NCBI RefSeq assembly: GCF_000719955.1
Contig: NZ_JOII01000004.1
Location: 310,001-374,000, forward strand
DNA from: Streptomyces albidoflavus
GTDB lineage: Bacteria; Actinomycetota; Actinomycetes; Streptomycetales; Streptomycetaceae
Length of the DNA: 64,000 bases
Direction of reading: 5' to 3'
Below are positions 15,627 to 23,785 of the stretch, piece by piece (the stretch's first letter is position 1; each line of letters starts with the position of its first letter). The notes under the pieces were generated by a model. It saw only the letters and a list, made by a program, of their open reading frames with translations, was not told where the DNA came from and searched no databases. The position numbers and the translations under genes were made by a program.

Positions 15627-17317
15627 GTGCTCGCACCCTTCGGGACGGGGAGCCCCTGCCGTCGTACTGTCGCTGCGAGCGTACGGTGCGCGGCCTGTTC
15701 GGCGAGCAGAACCTCCTGCTGGGGCAGGGCGCGCTGCCACCATTCGCCGGAGGCCGCGTCGACCGTGTTCCGCAGCTCCACCAGGGCCCCGGTGAGGCGG
15801 CGGCGCCGGCCCTCCAGGGTGACCGGATCGGCGTCCGGGGCGGCCAGCGCGGCGTCGGCCTCGGCCTGGGCGCGGGCGGTGGCGGCGAGGGCGTCGCCGA
15901 TGAGGCTGGTGGCGCGCCGGTTGGTGACGAGGACGGCGGCGAGGATGCCGACGGCGGCACCGACCAGCGTGTCCACGACCCGGTCGAGGGCGAGTTCCCC
16001 GGTGTTCTGGAAGTGGCCGAACTCGGTGATGAGCAGGGCCATCGGGGTGACGCAGACGGTCCCGAGCCAGTAGTTGCGGCCGATGAGGGCCTCGGCGCCG
16101 AAGTTGAAGGCGAGGCAGCACAGGACGAGGGCGGCCTGGTTGAGGTGGCTCAGCGGGGCGATGGCGACGAAGAGGGCCACGCCGACGAGGTTGCCGAACA
16201 CCCGCTGGACGCCCCGGGACCAGGTGAGCGTGATGTTGGCCTGGAAGATCGAGGCGGCGGTGACGATCGCCCAGTACGGCCGGCCGACGCCGAGCGCGTA
16301 CGAGACGTATCCGGCGAGGGCGCAGCCCACGGCGGAGCGCAGCATGATCGGCAGCAGGGGCGAGCCGGGGCGGAATCCGCGCAGCAGCGCACCGCCGGAC
16401 CTGGCCCGGTAGGCGCGTTCGACGGCGAGGCCCGCGAGTTCGTCGGCGGTTCCGGCCGCGTCGGCCGGGCGGGGCACGGGCCCGGCGCCGGTGGTGCGGT
16501 CCGCCCAGTCGCGCAGGACGGCCGGGTCGCTCTCGTCCGGGCGGGCCAGCGCGGCCTCGGCGTGGACGAGGAGGTGTTCGAGGTCGCGCCGGACCGGGGT
16601 GCGGGTGCCGGTGGCGAGGAGCGACTGCCAGGCGGCGTGGATGGCGCCGGCGGCCTGGCCGCGCGGCCCGCCGGCGTGCTCCGCTCCCGCCTCCCGGGTC
16701 CTGGCCACGTAGGCGGCGGTGGCGCGGAGCGCGCGGCTCACCGCGATCCGCTCGGGGCCGTGCCGGCGGACGAGCGCCGGGGCCATGCAGACCGCCCAGG
16801 CGAGCACGGCGCCGCCCGCGGCGAGCGCCACGCGGCCCGGCACCTGGCCGAGGGTGGAGGGGGTGAAGAGGGTGGCGGAGGAGATGAAGGTGAGGATCAG
16901 CTGGCCGGGCGGGCCGATCCGCAAGGCGTCGCAGGCCCCCTTCTGCACGGCGGCCATCAGCGCGCCGACGGCGATGAGCACGTACGGCGAGTCGGTGAGG
17001 GCGGCCACGACCAGGGCCAGCGCGAAGCCGCCGATCATTCCGGCGCAGACGCCGGCGAGGGTCCGCGCCCGGGCCGCGTAGGGGAGGTTGTGGCAGTAGA
17101 GGGCGCAGAGGGAGCCCGCCATGGTGAACATCGCGAGGTCGATCCGGCCCAGGAGCAGCAGCGTGATGTTGGGCAGCCCCGCCGCGACCACCACGCTGTA
17201 CGCCCGCTTGTACCAGATGTCGGCGGGCGCCCCGAGGGTGAGGAGCCCGGCGAGGGGGAGACGGTGGACGCGCCGCGCGGGGACGGTGTGCGGGGTGGAG
17301 GGCGGTGTGCTGCTCAT
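15623..17317 (-). CDS. FUSC-family aromatic-acid/xenobiotic exporter
   Basis: The 564-residue membrane protein has two blocks of about five to six hydrophobic helices (residues 40-190 and 330-470) separated and followed by soluble segments, the layout of FUSC/AaeB-like exporters. The second block includes RPYWAIVTAASIFQANI and FGNLVGVALFVAIAP. It probably pumps aromatic acids or similar toxic compounds out of the cell. It begins without a leader: TAAGGT stands 6 nt before the ATG. The MarR gene overlaps its stop (ATGA), which suggests autoregulated drug or phenolic response. Two further FUSC genes lie in this window. Confidence 0.85.
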   Translation of the reverse strand: MSSTPPSTPHTVPARRVHRLPLAGLLTLGAPADIWYKRAYSVVVAAGLPNITLLLLGRIDLAMFTMAGSLCALYCHNLPYAARARTLAGVCAGMIGGFALALVVAALTDSPYVLIAVGALMAAVQKGACDALRIGPPGQLILTFISSATLFTPSTLGQVPGRVALAAGGAVLAWAVCMAPALVRRHGPERIAVSRALRATAAYVARTREAGAEHAGGPRGQAAGAIHAAWQSLLATGTRTPVRRDLEHLLVHAEAALARPDESDPAVLRDWADRTTGAGPVPRPADAAGTADELAGLAVERAYRARSGGALLRGFRPGSPLLPIMLRSAVGCALAGYVSYALGVGRPYWAIVTAASIFQANITLTWSRGVQRVFGNLVGVALFVAIAPLSHLNQAALVLCCLAFNFGAEALIGRNYWLGTVCVTPMALLITEFGHFQNTGELALDRVVDTLVGAAVGILAAVLVTNRRATSLIGDALAATARAQAEADAALAAPDADPVTLEGRRRRLTGALVELRNTVDAASGEWWQRALPQQEVLLAEQAAHRTLAATVRRQGLPVPKGAST

Positions 17318-17323
17318 ACAAAA

Positions 17324-17360
17324 ACCTTAGCAGGTGTTTTACTCGCGAAACATTTCTCGC
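17324..17360 (-). promoter_or_regulatory. Leaderless promoter and MarR operator candidate
   Basis: On the minus strand TAAGGT (17324-17329) is a -10 box 6 nt before the FUSC ATG. The imperfect inverted repeat GCGAAACATTTCTCGC (17345-17360, outer 4 bp paired on each side) covers the -35 position, where a MarR dimer could block transcription. Confidence 0.5.
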
Positions 17361-17548
17361 TACACCTATCGCTGAGGCCGGCGGGCACGAGCAGCCGAGG
17401 ATTGCGGGCGCACGCCTGGCTCACCGAGCCACCCCGTGCGCCCCCCTTCGCACATCCGTGCGCCCGGGTGGGGCGGGTCAGCCCCGGGCATGACCACCTG
17501 CGACACCGCCCGACGGGGGCGGAGCGCACCACCGGGGAGGTCGTCACC

Positions 17549-18115
17549 GTGCACGGACCCGTCTCCGCCGCCTGGCTGCTGGTGGCGCTCTGCCTGGCCA
17601 GCGGGGCGTACTGCCTGTTGCGCATGCGCACGCGCGGCCCGCAGGGGCAGGGCGCGGCGGGCGAGGCGCTGATGGGGTTCGGGATGGCGGTGATGGCGGT
17701 CCCGGCCGCCTTCGTCACGCTGCCCGCGGCGGCGTGGTTCGCCGGTGCCGCCGCCTTCACGGCCACCGGGGTCCACGCGGCCCTGACGGCCCGGCGCAGC
17801 CCGCACCACCTGCACCACCTCGTGGGCTCGGCGGCGATGGTCTACATGTCCCTGGTGATGGCCGCCGCCCCGGCCCTCCACCACGGCCGGCACGCGGGCG
17901 CGGGCGGCCTGCCCGCCGTCACCGGGCTGCTGCTCGTCTACTTCGCCGGGTACGCCCTGCTCGCCGGTGTGCGCCTCATACCGGCCCCGGCCGCCGCGCC
18001 GGGAAGCGCCGGAACGGTATCCGGGCCGTCGGGGTGGGGGGAGCGCGCGGAGCTGGCGCTCGTCTGCCGCCTCACGATGGCGATAGCCATGGTGTCGATG
18101 CTGCTCGCCATGTGA
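17549..18115 (+). CDS. DUF5134-type integral membrane protein
   Basis: The 188-residue protein has about five hydrophobic helices (residues 3-18, 40-58, 60-75, 90-105 and 120-140), with a His-rich loop HHLHHL and later HHGRH, and a last helix VCRLTMAIAMVSMLLAM. This resembles the actinobacterial DUF5134 membrane family. GTG at 17549 has GGGAGG 9 nt upstream. It precedes an M56 protease gene by 105 bp, a pairing I recall from other Streptomyces. The histidines could bind a metal ion, which is inference. Function unknown. Confidence 0.7.
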   Translation: MHGPVSAAWLLVALCLASGAYCLLRMRTRGPQGQGAAGEALMGFGMAVMAVPAAFVTLPAAAWFAGAAAFTATGVHAALTARRSPHHLHHLVGSAAMVYMSLVMAAAPALHHGRHAGAGGLPAVTGLLLVYFAGYALLAGVRLIPAPAAAPGSAGTVSGPSGWGERAELALVCRLTMAIAMVSMLLAM

Positions 18116-18208
18116 GCGGCGGCGACGGGGCAGGTCTCCGCTCCGACGGCAAACGTGTCGTGTGTCACTTGGCGCCGCACGGCGGGGTACCGAGGCGGAA
18201 GCCACTTC

Positions 18209-18214
18209 TATGCT
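18209..18214 (+). promoter_or_regulatory. -10 box for a leaderless M56 protease gene
   Basis: TATGCT is followed by GTGGAC and then the ATG at 18221. There is no ribosome site, so the transcript is probably leaderless. Confidence 0.65.
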
Positions 18215-18220
18215 GTGGAC

Positions 18221-19156
18221 ATGATGCTCCCCGTCGCGCTGTTGCTGCTGGGTGCCCTGACCGCCGCGCTCGCTCCGCGCCTTCTCGCGCGGGCGCACTG
18301 GCGGGAGAGGGAGCCCGTCGTCGCGCTCTGGGTGTGGCAGTGCGTCGTCGCCGGGGTGCTGCTCTGCTGCTTCCTCGCGATGGCGCTCACCGGCGCCGCC
18401 GCCTGGCACCTGGTCCGCGGCCACGTCTTCGCCCCCGCCCCGCACGCCGTCGTCGAGGCGTACGCGCTGGGCGCCTACGGCCCCTGGGCGCCGGCGACCG
18501 CCGTGGTGCTGGCGCTGGGCGGGGTGTGGACGGTCGCCATGCTGGTCCGCGAGATCGCCCGGGCGCGCTCGCGCCGCCGGCAGCGCCGGGCCGACCTGCT
18601 GGTCCGCTCGCCCCTGCTGCCGGGCGAGGAGCGCGACCAGGAGCGGCTGGTGGTGCTGGAGGGCGACCGGCCCGACGCCTGGTGGCTTCCCGGGCCCTCC
18701 CCCCAGCTGGTCATCACCACGGCGGCACTGCGCCGACTCAAGGGCCGCCAGCTCGACGCCATCGCCGCCCATGAGCAGGGCCACGCCACGATGCGCCACG
18801 ACTGGCTGCGTCACATCTCGGCCGCCCTGGCGCACGGCTTCCCGCAGGTCGCGTTCTTCGCGGCGTTCCGCGACGAGATGCACCGGCTGGTGGAACTGGC
18901 CGCCGACGACATGGCCTCCCGCCGCTTCGGCCGCCTCACCACGGCCCTCGCCCTGGTCGAACTGAACGAGGACCGGGGCGTGTTCGGCCCGAGCCCCGCC
19001 CCCGAGGCCCATCTGCCGCAGCGGGTGCACCGGTTGCTGGCGCCACAGGCCCGGCTCGCGCCCCTGCACCGGCTCCGGCTGACCGCGGCGGCGGCGGTGG
19101 TCCCGGTGGTGCCCCTGGTGGTCACCTTCGGCCCCGGCCTCCTCGCCCTGAACTGA
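18221..19156 (+). CDS. M56-family (BlaR1/MecR1-like) membrane metallopeptidase
   Basis: The 311-residue membrane protein has N-terminal helices (residues 2-20 and 38-60), a third near 85-110, the zinc site HEQGH at residues 184-188 (HExxH), and a C-terminal helix. This is the peptidase M56 fold of BlaR1/MecR1, whose zinc protease domain faces the cytosol. It lacks the extracellular penicillin-binding sensor of BlaR1. Such proteins normally cut a BlaI/MecI repressor, but none is encoded here; the neighbour is the DUF5134 membrane protein. ATG at 18221 fits the leaderless -10 box. Confidence 0.85.
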   Translation: MMLPVALLLLGALTAALAPRLLARAHWREREPVVALWVWQCVVAGVLLCCFLAMALTGAAAWHLVRGHVFAPAPHAVVEAYALGAYGPWAPATAVVLALGGVWTVAMLVREIARARSRRRQRRADLLVRSPLLPGEERDQERLVVLEGDRPDAWWLPGPSPQLVITTAALRRLKGRQLDAIAAHEQGHATMRHDWLRHISAALAHGFPQVAFFAAFRDEMHRLVELAADDMASRRFGRLTTALALVELNEDRGVFGPSPAPEAHLPQRVHRLLAPQARLAPLHRLRLTAAAAVVPVVPLVVTFGPGLLALN

Positions 19157-19240
19157 CCCCACTCCCCCGCCCCGTTCTCCCTCGCGGTTCGCGGGTGCGT
19201 GAGGCGGGCATGTCCGGGTCCGATCGGGTAGGTGACCATC

Positions 19241-19930
19241 GTGACCATGGCACCCCGCTCCCCGCTTCCCGAGAGCCCTCCCGGCTCCCCGCCGACCGTC
19301 CGGCTGTGGGCGGTGACTCTGGCCGGCCTCTCCGCCCTGCTGCTGACGCTGGTCGCGGCCGACTGGCCGCCGCTGACCGACTGGGACGCCTCGGTGGCCG
19401 CCCGCGCCCACGAGGCGGCCCTCGCCCACCCGGGGACGACGCGGACCAACCGCGTGTTCAGCGACTGGGTGTGGGACCCGTGGACGATGCGGGCGCTCGC
19501 CGCCGTGACCGTGCTGTGGCTCTGGCGGCGCGGAACGGTGCGTCTGGCAGTCACGGTGGGCGTGGCCTGCCTGGGCGCCGCCGCGGCGCAGCAGCTCCTC
19601 AAGGCCGCCGTCGGCCGGGAGCGCCCGGAGTGGCCCGACCCGGTCGACACGGCGCACTTCGCGGCGTACCCCTCGGGCCACGCCATGACCGCCACGGTCG
19701 TCTGCGGCCTGGTGGTCTGGGTGCTGCACCGGGTGAAGGCGGCGCGTCCCGTCCTGGTCGCCGCCTGGACGGTGGCGGTGGTCTCGGTGGCCGGGGTCGG
19801 CCTGACCCGGGTGTGGCTGGGCGTCCACTGGCCCACCGACGTCCTGGGCGGCTGGCTGCTGGGCGGGCTGACGGTGGCCCTGGCGGCCTTGGCCTACCGG
19901 CGGGTGGAGGCGGCGGACCGGAGGCAGTGA
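19241..19930 (+). CDS. PAP2-family membrane phosphatase
   Basis: The 229-residue integral membrane phosphatase has the three PAP2 motifs in order: KAAVGRERP (KxxxxxxRP), YPSGH, and TRVWLGVHWPTDV (SRxxxxxHxxxD with Ser replaced by Thr). The active site faces the outside and would dephosphorylate undecaprenyl pyrophosphate, phosphatidic acid or a similar lipid. GTG at 19241 is preferred because AGGTGA lies 5 nt upstream; an ATG two codons on is the alternative. It is followed by a strong hairpin before the convergent GNAT gene. Confidence 0.88.
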   Translation: MTMAPRSPLPESPPGSPPTVRLWAVTLAGLSALLLTLVAADWPPLTDWDASVAARAHEAALAHPGTTRTNRVFSDWVWDPWTMRALAAVTVLWLWRRGTVRLAVTVGVACLGAAAAQQLLKAAVGRERPEWPDPVDTAHFAAYPSGHAMTATVVCGLVVWVLHRVKAARPVLVAAWTVAVVSVAGVGLTRVWLGVHWPTDVLGGWLLGGLTVALAALAYRRVEAADRRQ

Positions 19931-19965
19931 CGGCTACGGCGTGAGGACACCGGCCGGACCGGTGC

Positions 19966-20006
19966 CGCGGCTGGGCGGGAGCGGCGCGCGCTTCCGCCCA
20001 GCCGCG
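19966..20006. terminator. Bidirectional terminator hairpin
   Basis: CGCGGCTGGGCGG (19966-19978) pairs perfectly with CCGCCCAGCCGCG (19994-20006), and the stem extends inward by three weaker pairs. It sits between the convergent PAP2 and GNAT genes. Confidence 0.8.
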
Positions 20007-20009
20007 TTC

Positions 20010-20519
20010 TCAGACGCCGAACGCCGCCGCGTAGGCGATCACGCCGGACGGCACCGGGCGGCCGGGGGCCAGGGTGAGGGCCATCAGCGCCTCGTCCGGG
20101 ACCTCGAAGGGGGCGCGGACCGACCAGCGGGAGGCCGGGGCGAAGCCGAACTTCGGGTAGTACTCGGGGTGTCCGAGCACGAGGACCAGGTTCTCGCCCA
20201 GGGACCTCGCCGTGTCGAGCCCGGCGCGGATGACGGCCGCGCCGGCGCCCTGCCGCTGGAAGGCGGGGAGGACGGCGACGGGGGCGAGGGCGAGCGCCGG
20301 GGCGCCGTCGACGTGGCACCGGGTGAACAGCGCGTGCCCGGCGAGCGTGGAGTCGGCGGCCTCGGCCACGACGGAGAGGCCGTCGATCCACGCCTGCGGG
20401 TCGGCGCGCAGGGCGTCGACGAGATCGGCCTCCTCCGCCGTGGGGAAGGCGGCGGTGACGATCTCCCGTACGGCGGGGATGTCGGCGGGCGTCTCGGGGC
20501 GGGTGGTCCAGGTGGGCAC
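20010..20519 (-). CDS. GNAT-family N-acetyltransferase (YhbS-like)
   Basis: The 169-residue protein resembles the YhbS type of GNAT. TRPETPADIPAVREIVTAAF starts the fold, VLPAFQRQGAGAAVIRAGLD holds the acetyl-CoA loop (QRQGAG), and GHPEYYPKFGFAPAS is the family's conserved late segment. GTG at 20519 fits the start of homology; no strong ribosome site is visible, so the start is uncertain, and an ATG at 20657 would add a low-complexity tail. It has its own 5' region, shared with the divergent HAD gene. Confidence 0.78.
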   Translation of the reverse strand: MPTWTTRPETPADIPAVREIVTAAFPTAEEADLVDALRADPQAWIDGLSVVAEAADSTLAGHALFTRCHVDGAPALALAPVAVLPAFQRQGAGAAVIRAGLDTARSLGENLVLVLGHPEYYPKFGFAPASRWSVRAPFEVPDEALMALTLAPGRPVPSGVIAYAAAFGV

Positions 20520-20953
20520 GGCGGTTCCGTTCTGCGGGGTGGTGAGCGGGGAGGTGGGGCCGACCGGTCGGGAGCCGCGGCCGCGACGGTGCGGGCGTCC
20601 GGGATCGGCCTGATCGCGGGGATCGGCGACGGGCCGCAGCGGTGGTCTGTCGGACAAGGGGAAACCCTTTGCGGTGGGGGTTCCCGGGGACGACCGGTGA
20701 CAGGCCGCACCGTCGTCGCGGCCGGCGGCCGCGGGTGGGGCGAGGGGTCAGATCGAACCGGGAACCGGGGATGCGGGGAAGGTCCGGGTGCCGCGCTCGG
20801 CAGCACATGCCTGGACAGTCATCTCCCCACCTCCCTCTCCCTCGCGGTACGTACGTCTTCCCGTTCCGCCGGGTCCTGGGACGGGCGGAGCGCGCCCACG
20901 CTAGCACGGTGACCTCTTGCCGAGCCGGTCCGGCCGCGGACAGAATCCGGGGC
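20520..20953. other. 434-bp gap between divergent GNAT and HAD genes
   Basis: I find no convincing gene here. The right end carries a promoter for the HAD gene: TTGCCG (20917-20922), 18 bp, CAGAAT (20941-20946), then 7 nt to the ATG, which suggests a leaderless start. GGGGAAACCC and GGGGGTTCCC near 20660-20695 form an imperfect dyad. The rest shows nothing I can assign. Confidence 0.4.
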
Positions 20954-21676
20954 ATGGCGATCACCGGTGTCCTCTTCGACTTCTCCGGCACCCTGATGCG
21001 GATCGAGTCCCCCGAGGAGTGGCTGCGCGGCGGACTCGCGGAGCTGGGGGCGGGCCCGGAGCTGCTGCCGGACGGCGACCTCGGGGCGGCGGCCGCACGT
21101 CTGGCACGGGTGGGCGCCCAGCCGGGCGGGCCCTCGCCGGAGCGGGTCCCGGACCACCTCTCGGCGCTCTGGGACCACCGCGACCGCAGCGCCCGCGAGC
21201 ACCGCGCGGTCTTCACCGGTCTGTCACGCCAGGTGGAGCTCGGTTCCGACGCGCTCCACGACGTCCTCTACGAGCGGCACATGACGCCCGCCGCCTGGCG
21301 GCCCTACCCGGACACCGCCGAGGTGCTGCGCACGCTGCGCGAGCGGGGCGTGCGCGTGGCGGTCGTCTCCAACATCGGCTGGGACCTGCGCCCGGTGCTG
21401 CGCGCCCACGGGCTGGAGCGGTGGGCGGACACGAGCGTCCTGTCGTACGAGCACGGCGTCCAGAAGCCCGATGCGCGGCTCTTCGCGCTGGCCTGCGAGC
21501 GGATCGGGGTCGCTCTCGGGGCCGCGCTCATGGTCGGGGACGACCGGCGGGCCGACGGGGGTGCGGCCGCGCTCGGCTGCGCGGTGCACTTCGTGGACCA
21601 CCTGCCCGTGGATCAGCGGCCCTGCGGCCTGTTGCCGGTCCTGGAGCTGGTGGCGGGCGTGGCTCAGGACTCGTAG
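20954..21676 (+). CDS. HAD-superfamily hydrolase with altered motif I
   Basis: The 240-residue protein has a Rossmannoid HAD core with a helical cap. Motif I is VLFDFSGTL: the nucleophile Asp is present, but the second Asp of DxDGT, the usual acid/base of phosphatases, is Ser. Motif II is VAVVSNIGWD, motif III the Lys in GVQKPDARLF, motif IV VGDDRRAD. Loss of the second Asp is typical of HAD members that are not simple phosphatases, so phosphatase activity should not be assumed. ATG at 20954 fits a leaderless promoter. It overlaps the convergent DUF2630 gene by 13 bp. Confidence 0.82.
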   Translation: MAITGVLFDFSGTLMRIESPEEWLRGGLAELGAGPELLPDGDLGAAAARLARVGAQPGGPSPERVPDHLSALWDHRDRSAREHRAVFTGLSRQVELGSDALHDVLYERHMTPAAWRPYPDTAEVLRTLRERGVRVAVVSNIGWDLRPVLRAHGLERWADTSVLSYEHGVQKPDARLFALACERIGVALGAALMVGDDRRADGGAAALGCAVHFVDHLPVDQRPCGLLPVLELVAGVAQDS

Positions 21677-21909
21677 CCCTCGACCTCGCCGACGGGGCGG
21701 GCCCGGGCGGTGTCGGGGTTCTCCCCGAACTCGGCCTTGGCGCGGCGCTGGCGCAGCAGGTCCCAGCACTGGTCCAGCTCGCGTTCGAGGGCCGCGAGCC
21801 GGGCGCGCTCGGTGGCGGGGTCGATCTCCCCGGCCTCCAGCGACGCCCGCAGGCGCTTCTCGTCGTCGACCATCCCGGTGATGCGGCGCAGGATGTCCTC
21901 TTGGTCCAT
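21664..21909 (-). CDS. DUF2630 family small protein
   Basis: The 81-residue acidic, helical protein matches the actinobacterial DUF2630 family: MDQEDILRRITGMVDDEKRL, then ERARLAALERELDQCWDLLRQR, ending with a conserved GENPDTARARPVGEVEGYES-type tail. The pattern of heptads suggests a short two-helix hairpin. ATG at 21909 is preceded by GAGGAGGC. Function is unknown; it lies tail to tail with the HAD gene. Confidence 0.85.
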   Translation of the reverse strand: MDQEDILRRITGMVDDEKRLRASLEAGEIDPATERARLAALERELDQCWDLLRQRRAKAEFGENPDTARARPVGEVEGYES

Positions 21910-22002
21910 GTCGGCTGCCTCCTCGACCCCCTGTGCCCACTCTAGGAAGGGGCCCGCAGTCCTGCGATCGGAGCGCGTCCGGCCGGGCGGCCCCCGGGAA
22001 CG

Positions 22003-22042
22003 CCCCGTCCCCGGGCGGGCGTACGCCGCTCCGGGGACGGGG
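22003..22042 (-). terminator. Long hairpin downstream of the LVIVD gene
   Basis: CCCCGTCCCCGG (22003-22014) pairs perfectly with CCGGGGACGGGG (22031-22042). A second hairpin, GTTCCCGG/CCGGGAAC at 22062-22083, lies just before it in the direction of transcription. Together they form a tandem terminator between the LVIVD and DUF2630 genes. Confidence 0.65.
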
Positions 22043-22094
22043 GCCGGTCAGGTTGGTGCGTGTTCCCGGGCAGGGCCGGGAACGGGTGCCAGGA

Positions 22095-23612
22095 CTAGCG
22101 GGACCGGTCGAAGTAGTCCGGCTGGGTCTGGACGTTCAACTCGTCGAGCTTGACCTTCTTGGCCGGGTCGGTGCGCCGGTCGTCGAGCTTCAGGACGTCG
22201 AAGCCCTTGGCTATGTCGTTGGAGTAGATGAAGCCGTTGTAGTAGTAGGCCGACCACGAGCCGCCACCGACGAGAGTGTCCTCGCTCAGCGGGCCGCGCT
22301 CGAAGTAGGCGATCTCACGGGGCTTGGTGGACTCGGTGAAGTCCCAGACGGAGACACCGCCCTGGTACCACGCCTGGACCATGATGTCGCGGCCCTTGAC
22401 CGGGATGATCGAGCCGTTGTGGGCGACGCAGTTCTCGGTGTCGGCCTGGTGGCGGTCGATCTTGAAGTAGCTGCGGAAGACGAGCTTGGGCGTCTTGTCC
22501 TTGCCCTTGCGGACCAGGTCGTAGATGCCGTCGGCGCCCCGCTTCGGGCCGATCTCCTCGTTGCAGGTGGCCGCGCCGCCGCCGCCGAGCTCGTCGGCGA
22601 AGACGACCTTGTCGGCCTTCTGGTTGAAGGTGGCGGAGTGCCAGAAGGCGAAGTTCTCGTTGTCCTGGACCCGGTCGATGACCGTCGGCTTCTCGGGGTT
22701 CTTGATGTCGAGGAGGATGCCGTCGCCCATGCAGGCGCCGGCGGCCAGGTCCTTGTGCGGCAGCGCGGTGATGTCGTGGCAGCCGGTGGTCTTGGAGACG
22801 CCCGGGTTGGTCGGCGCGCCGGGGTTGCCGCCGCCGTCCGGCCCGTCACCGGGGAACAGCACGGGGAAGTCGATGACCGCGGCCTGGTGCGGCGCCTTGC
22901 GGGGCACCTTGATGACGGAGATGCCGTCGTGCGGCGGCTGGCAGTCGGGGAACGCGGCGCTCGGCGAGTACGAGGAGACGTACACGTAGACGTTCTTGCG
23001 CTCCGGGACCAGGGTGTGGGTGTGCGAGCCGCAGGCGGTCTCGACGGCGGCGACGTAGCGCGGCTTGCGCTTGTCGCTGATGTCGAAAACCTTCATGCCC
23101 TCCCAGGAGGACTTCTCGGTGGCGGGCTGGCTGGTGCTCGCACAGGAGTCGTCGCTGCGCGAGGAGTCCGTGGAGAGGAAGAGCAGGTCACCGGAGACCG
23201 AGATGTCGTTCTGCGACCCGGGGCAGAGGACCTGGGAGACGGTCTTGGGCTTCTTCGGGTTGCTGATGTCGAAGACGCGGAAGCCGTCGTAGTTGCCGGC
23301 GAACGCGTACTTGCCCTGGAAGGCCAGGTCGGAGTTGGTGCCGGAGAGCGCGCCCTTGGGGATGTTGGCGAGGTGCTTGATGTTCTCCGTGTGGACGATC
23401 TCGTCCACACCGGGGATGTCGCCGGCGGAGATGGCCTCCTTGGTGTCGGCGGCTTCGCTCCTGCTCACGCGCTCCGCGACCTCGGGGGTGTCCCCCGGGC
23501 CCGGGACGGCCATGGCGGGCCCGGCGGTGAGCAGGGACGCGAGCATGCCGACTGCCGCGGCAGCAACGGTGAGGCGTCTACGCCTCGACCGGGGGGTGTT
23601 GAACAGGGTCAC
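22095..23612 (-). CDS. Secreted LVIVD-repeat beta-propeller protein
   Basis: The 505-residue protein has an N-terminal export signal (residues 5-40: an RRRR cluster, a hydrophobic stretch, then AMA before the likely cut), so it is exported, perhaps by the Tat route. The mature part shows repeated blade-like units such as YDGFRVFDISNPKKP, GMKVFDISDKRKP, GDGILLDIKNPEKP and GVSVWDFTESTKP, which fit LVIVD repeats of a beta-propeller. Paired cysteines suggest disulfides. GTG at 23612 has AGGGAGGA 5 nt upstream. It is divergent from a DUF305 lipoprotein; the ligand or enzyme activity is unknown. Confidence 0.82.
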   Translation of the reverse strand: MTLFNTPRSRRRRLTVAAAAVGMLASLLTAGPAMAVPGPGDTPEVAERVSRSEAADTKEAISAGDIPGVDEIVHTENIKHLANIPKGALSGTNSDLAFQGKYAFAGNYDGFRVFDISNPKKPKTVSQVLCPGSQNDISVSGDLLFLSTDSSRSDDSCASTSQPATEKSSWEGMKVFDISDKRKPRYVAAVETACGSHTHTLVPERKNVYVYVSSYSPSAAFPDCQPPHDGISVIKVPRKAPHQAAVIDFPVLFPGDGPDGGGNPGAPTNPGVSKTTGCHDITALPHKDLAAGACMGDGILLDIKNPEKPTVIDRVQDNENFAFWHSATFNQKADKVVFADELGGGGAATCNEEIGPKRGADGIYDLVRKGKDKTPKLVFRSYFKIDRHQADTENCVAHNGSIIPVKGRDIMVQAWYQGGVSVWDFTESTKPREIAYFERGPLSEDTLVGGGSWSAYYYNGFIYSNDIAKGFDVLKLDDRRTDPAKKVKLDELNVQTQPDYFDRSR

Positions 23613-23785
23613 TGCGTCCTCCCTAGTCGCCGTTCGCTCGAACGGTGCACGGATCACCGCAGTATCGCTTTCATCATGCACAGATCAACAGGTGGCAACA
23701 TACTTGTCATCAAACTTTCCGGCCGCCCGCCCGTGACGCCGTGTTAGGACAGTCCCACCCCTTCCTCGCACTTCAGGAGGCAGTT

